Source: Davidsoniella eucalypti (lineage: Eukaryota > Ascomycota > Sordariomycetes > Microascales > Ceratocystidaceae). Taken from it: 13,836 nucleotides of DNA. Location of the stretch: assembly GCA_004009845.1 (NCBI GenBank), contig RMBW01000292.1:1-13836 (forward strand), read 5' to 3'. The notes below the pieces were generated by a model, which saw only the letters and a list, made by a program, of their open reading frames with translations, did no database searches and was not told the origin of the DNA. Within the stretch, counting starts at the first letter, position 1. The number at the start of each line of letters is the position of its first letter. Positions 13,400 through 13,836 of the stretch are shown in pieces. The translations under genes and the position numbers were made by a program.

Positions 13400-13836
13400 C
13401 AACCTTTAGATCGTCGACGTTTGACGCGATCACCCTTCGTTTCTGTGATTATACCTTCGTTTTTTGGTGATAATTACCCCTCTTTTTGGCGCTGTGAAAA
13501 TGCCTTATCTTTATTTACCCGTCCTCTCTTTGTAATTGAGCCGACGTTTTCCCCCTGTTATGCCGCTGCTTACTGAAGTGAAGCCGTCAAGTACCCGTAA
13601 AACGATGCAAATCGTCGCGGAAGTAGTACCTCTGTAACGTTCTCTGAAATTAAGCCGACATTAACTTTGGGATTACGCTGGTTCTCCGCAGAAATAGAGC
13701 CTGATGTAGACCTCTGTCATCCCGCTAAAATGGACCTGTATGAGTGCACACGCCTGTTGAAAGGGTGTCGATTGTACGCCCTGGGAACCAGCCCGGCTAA
13801 GTCGTAGTCGAACCGGAATAGACACAGAGTCTCCAC
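13400..13836 (+). other. Non-coding leader of the B element
   Basis: No credible gene is visible. Several small hairpins can be drawn: 13409-13431 (GATC/GATC ends), 13429-13449 (ATCAC/GTGAT), 13448-13474 (ATTATACC with GGT, bulged G, ATAAT) and 13602-13615 (ACGAT, GCAA loop, ATCGT). A loose motif around AAGCCGAC recurs near 13537, 13579, 13651 and 13697. The position between PBS and an expected gag start, together with these hairpins, suggests a leader like that of family A but unrelated in sequence. The gag start is not reached. Confidence 0.5.

Overview
The window is a nest of fungal LTR retrotransposons of the Ty3/gypsy chromovirus type. No host gene, tRNA or rRNA is visible. A eukaryotic, most likely fungal, source is inferred from Gag and Pol with a CCHC knuckle, YIDD reverse transcriptase, HHCC/DDE integrase and C-terminal chromodomain, plus short (~180 bp) TG...CA LTRs and self-priming binding sites of the Tf1/sushi kind. 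The species cannot be named from this sequence. Dense nesting of chromodomain elements fits heterochromatin such as a (peri)centromere, but that is inference.

Three related LTR families are present, called here A, B and C. All share a TATA-like box, a U3 dyad and an 11-nt self-priming site about 54 nt downstream of the TATA box. Left part: 1-1372 is the decayed integrase/chromodomain and 3' UTR of a C element, followed by its LTR (1373-1553), a leader of RNA hairpins (1554-1759) and the first 44 nt of a gag gene (1760-1803). A lone LTR B (1804-1982) joins this to a short reversed integrase fragment (1983-2177).

Centre: a minus-strand A element runs from its 3' LTR (2178-2356) through an intact 1200-aa Pol with chromodomain (6247-2645). 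It is interrupted at its gag/pol junction by a complete plus-strand A element (6262-12798), and resumes as the gag 3' end (13208-12851). The inserted element has two identical 179-bp LTRs, a self-priming PBS, nine 29-bp hairpin repeats, a 635-aa Gag, a Pol in the -1 frame and a polypurine tract. It is flanked by a 28-bp direct duplication. Its Pol has a 2-bp deletion that destroys the chromodomain. The two A copies form inverted arms of about 4.08 kb around a 2.46-kb spacer.

Right part: the minus-strand gag is cut by the 5' LTR of a B element (13209-13386), whose PBS and non-coding leader run to the window end. The most notable observations are the covarying leader hairpin array, the covarying self-priming sites and U3 dyads, the large palindrome, and the unusually long target duplication.
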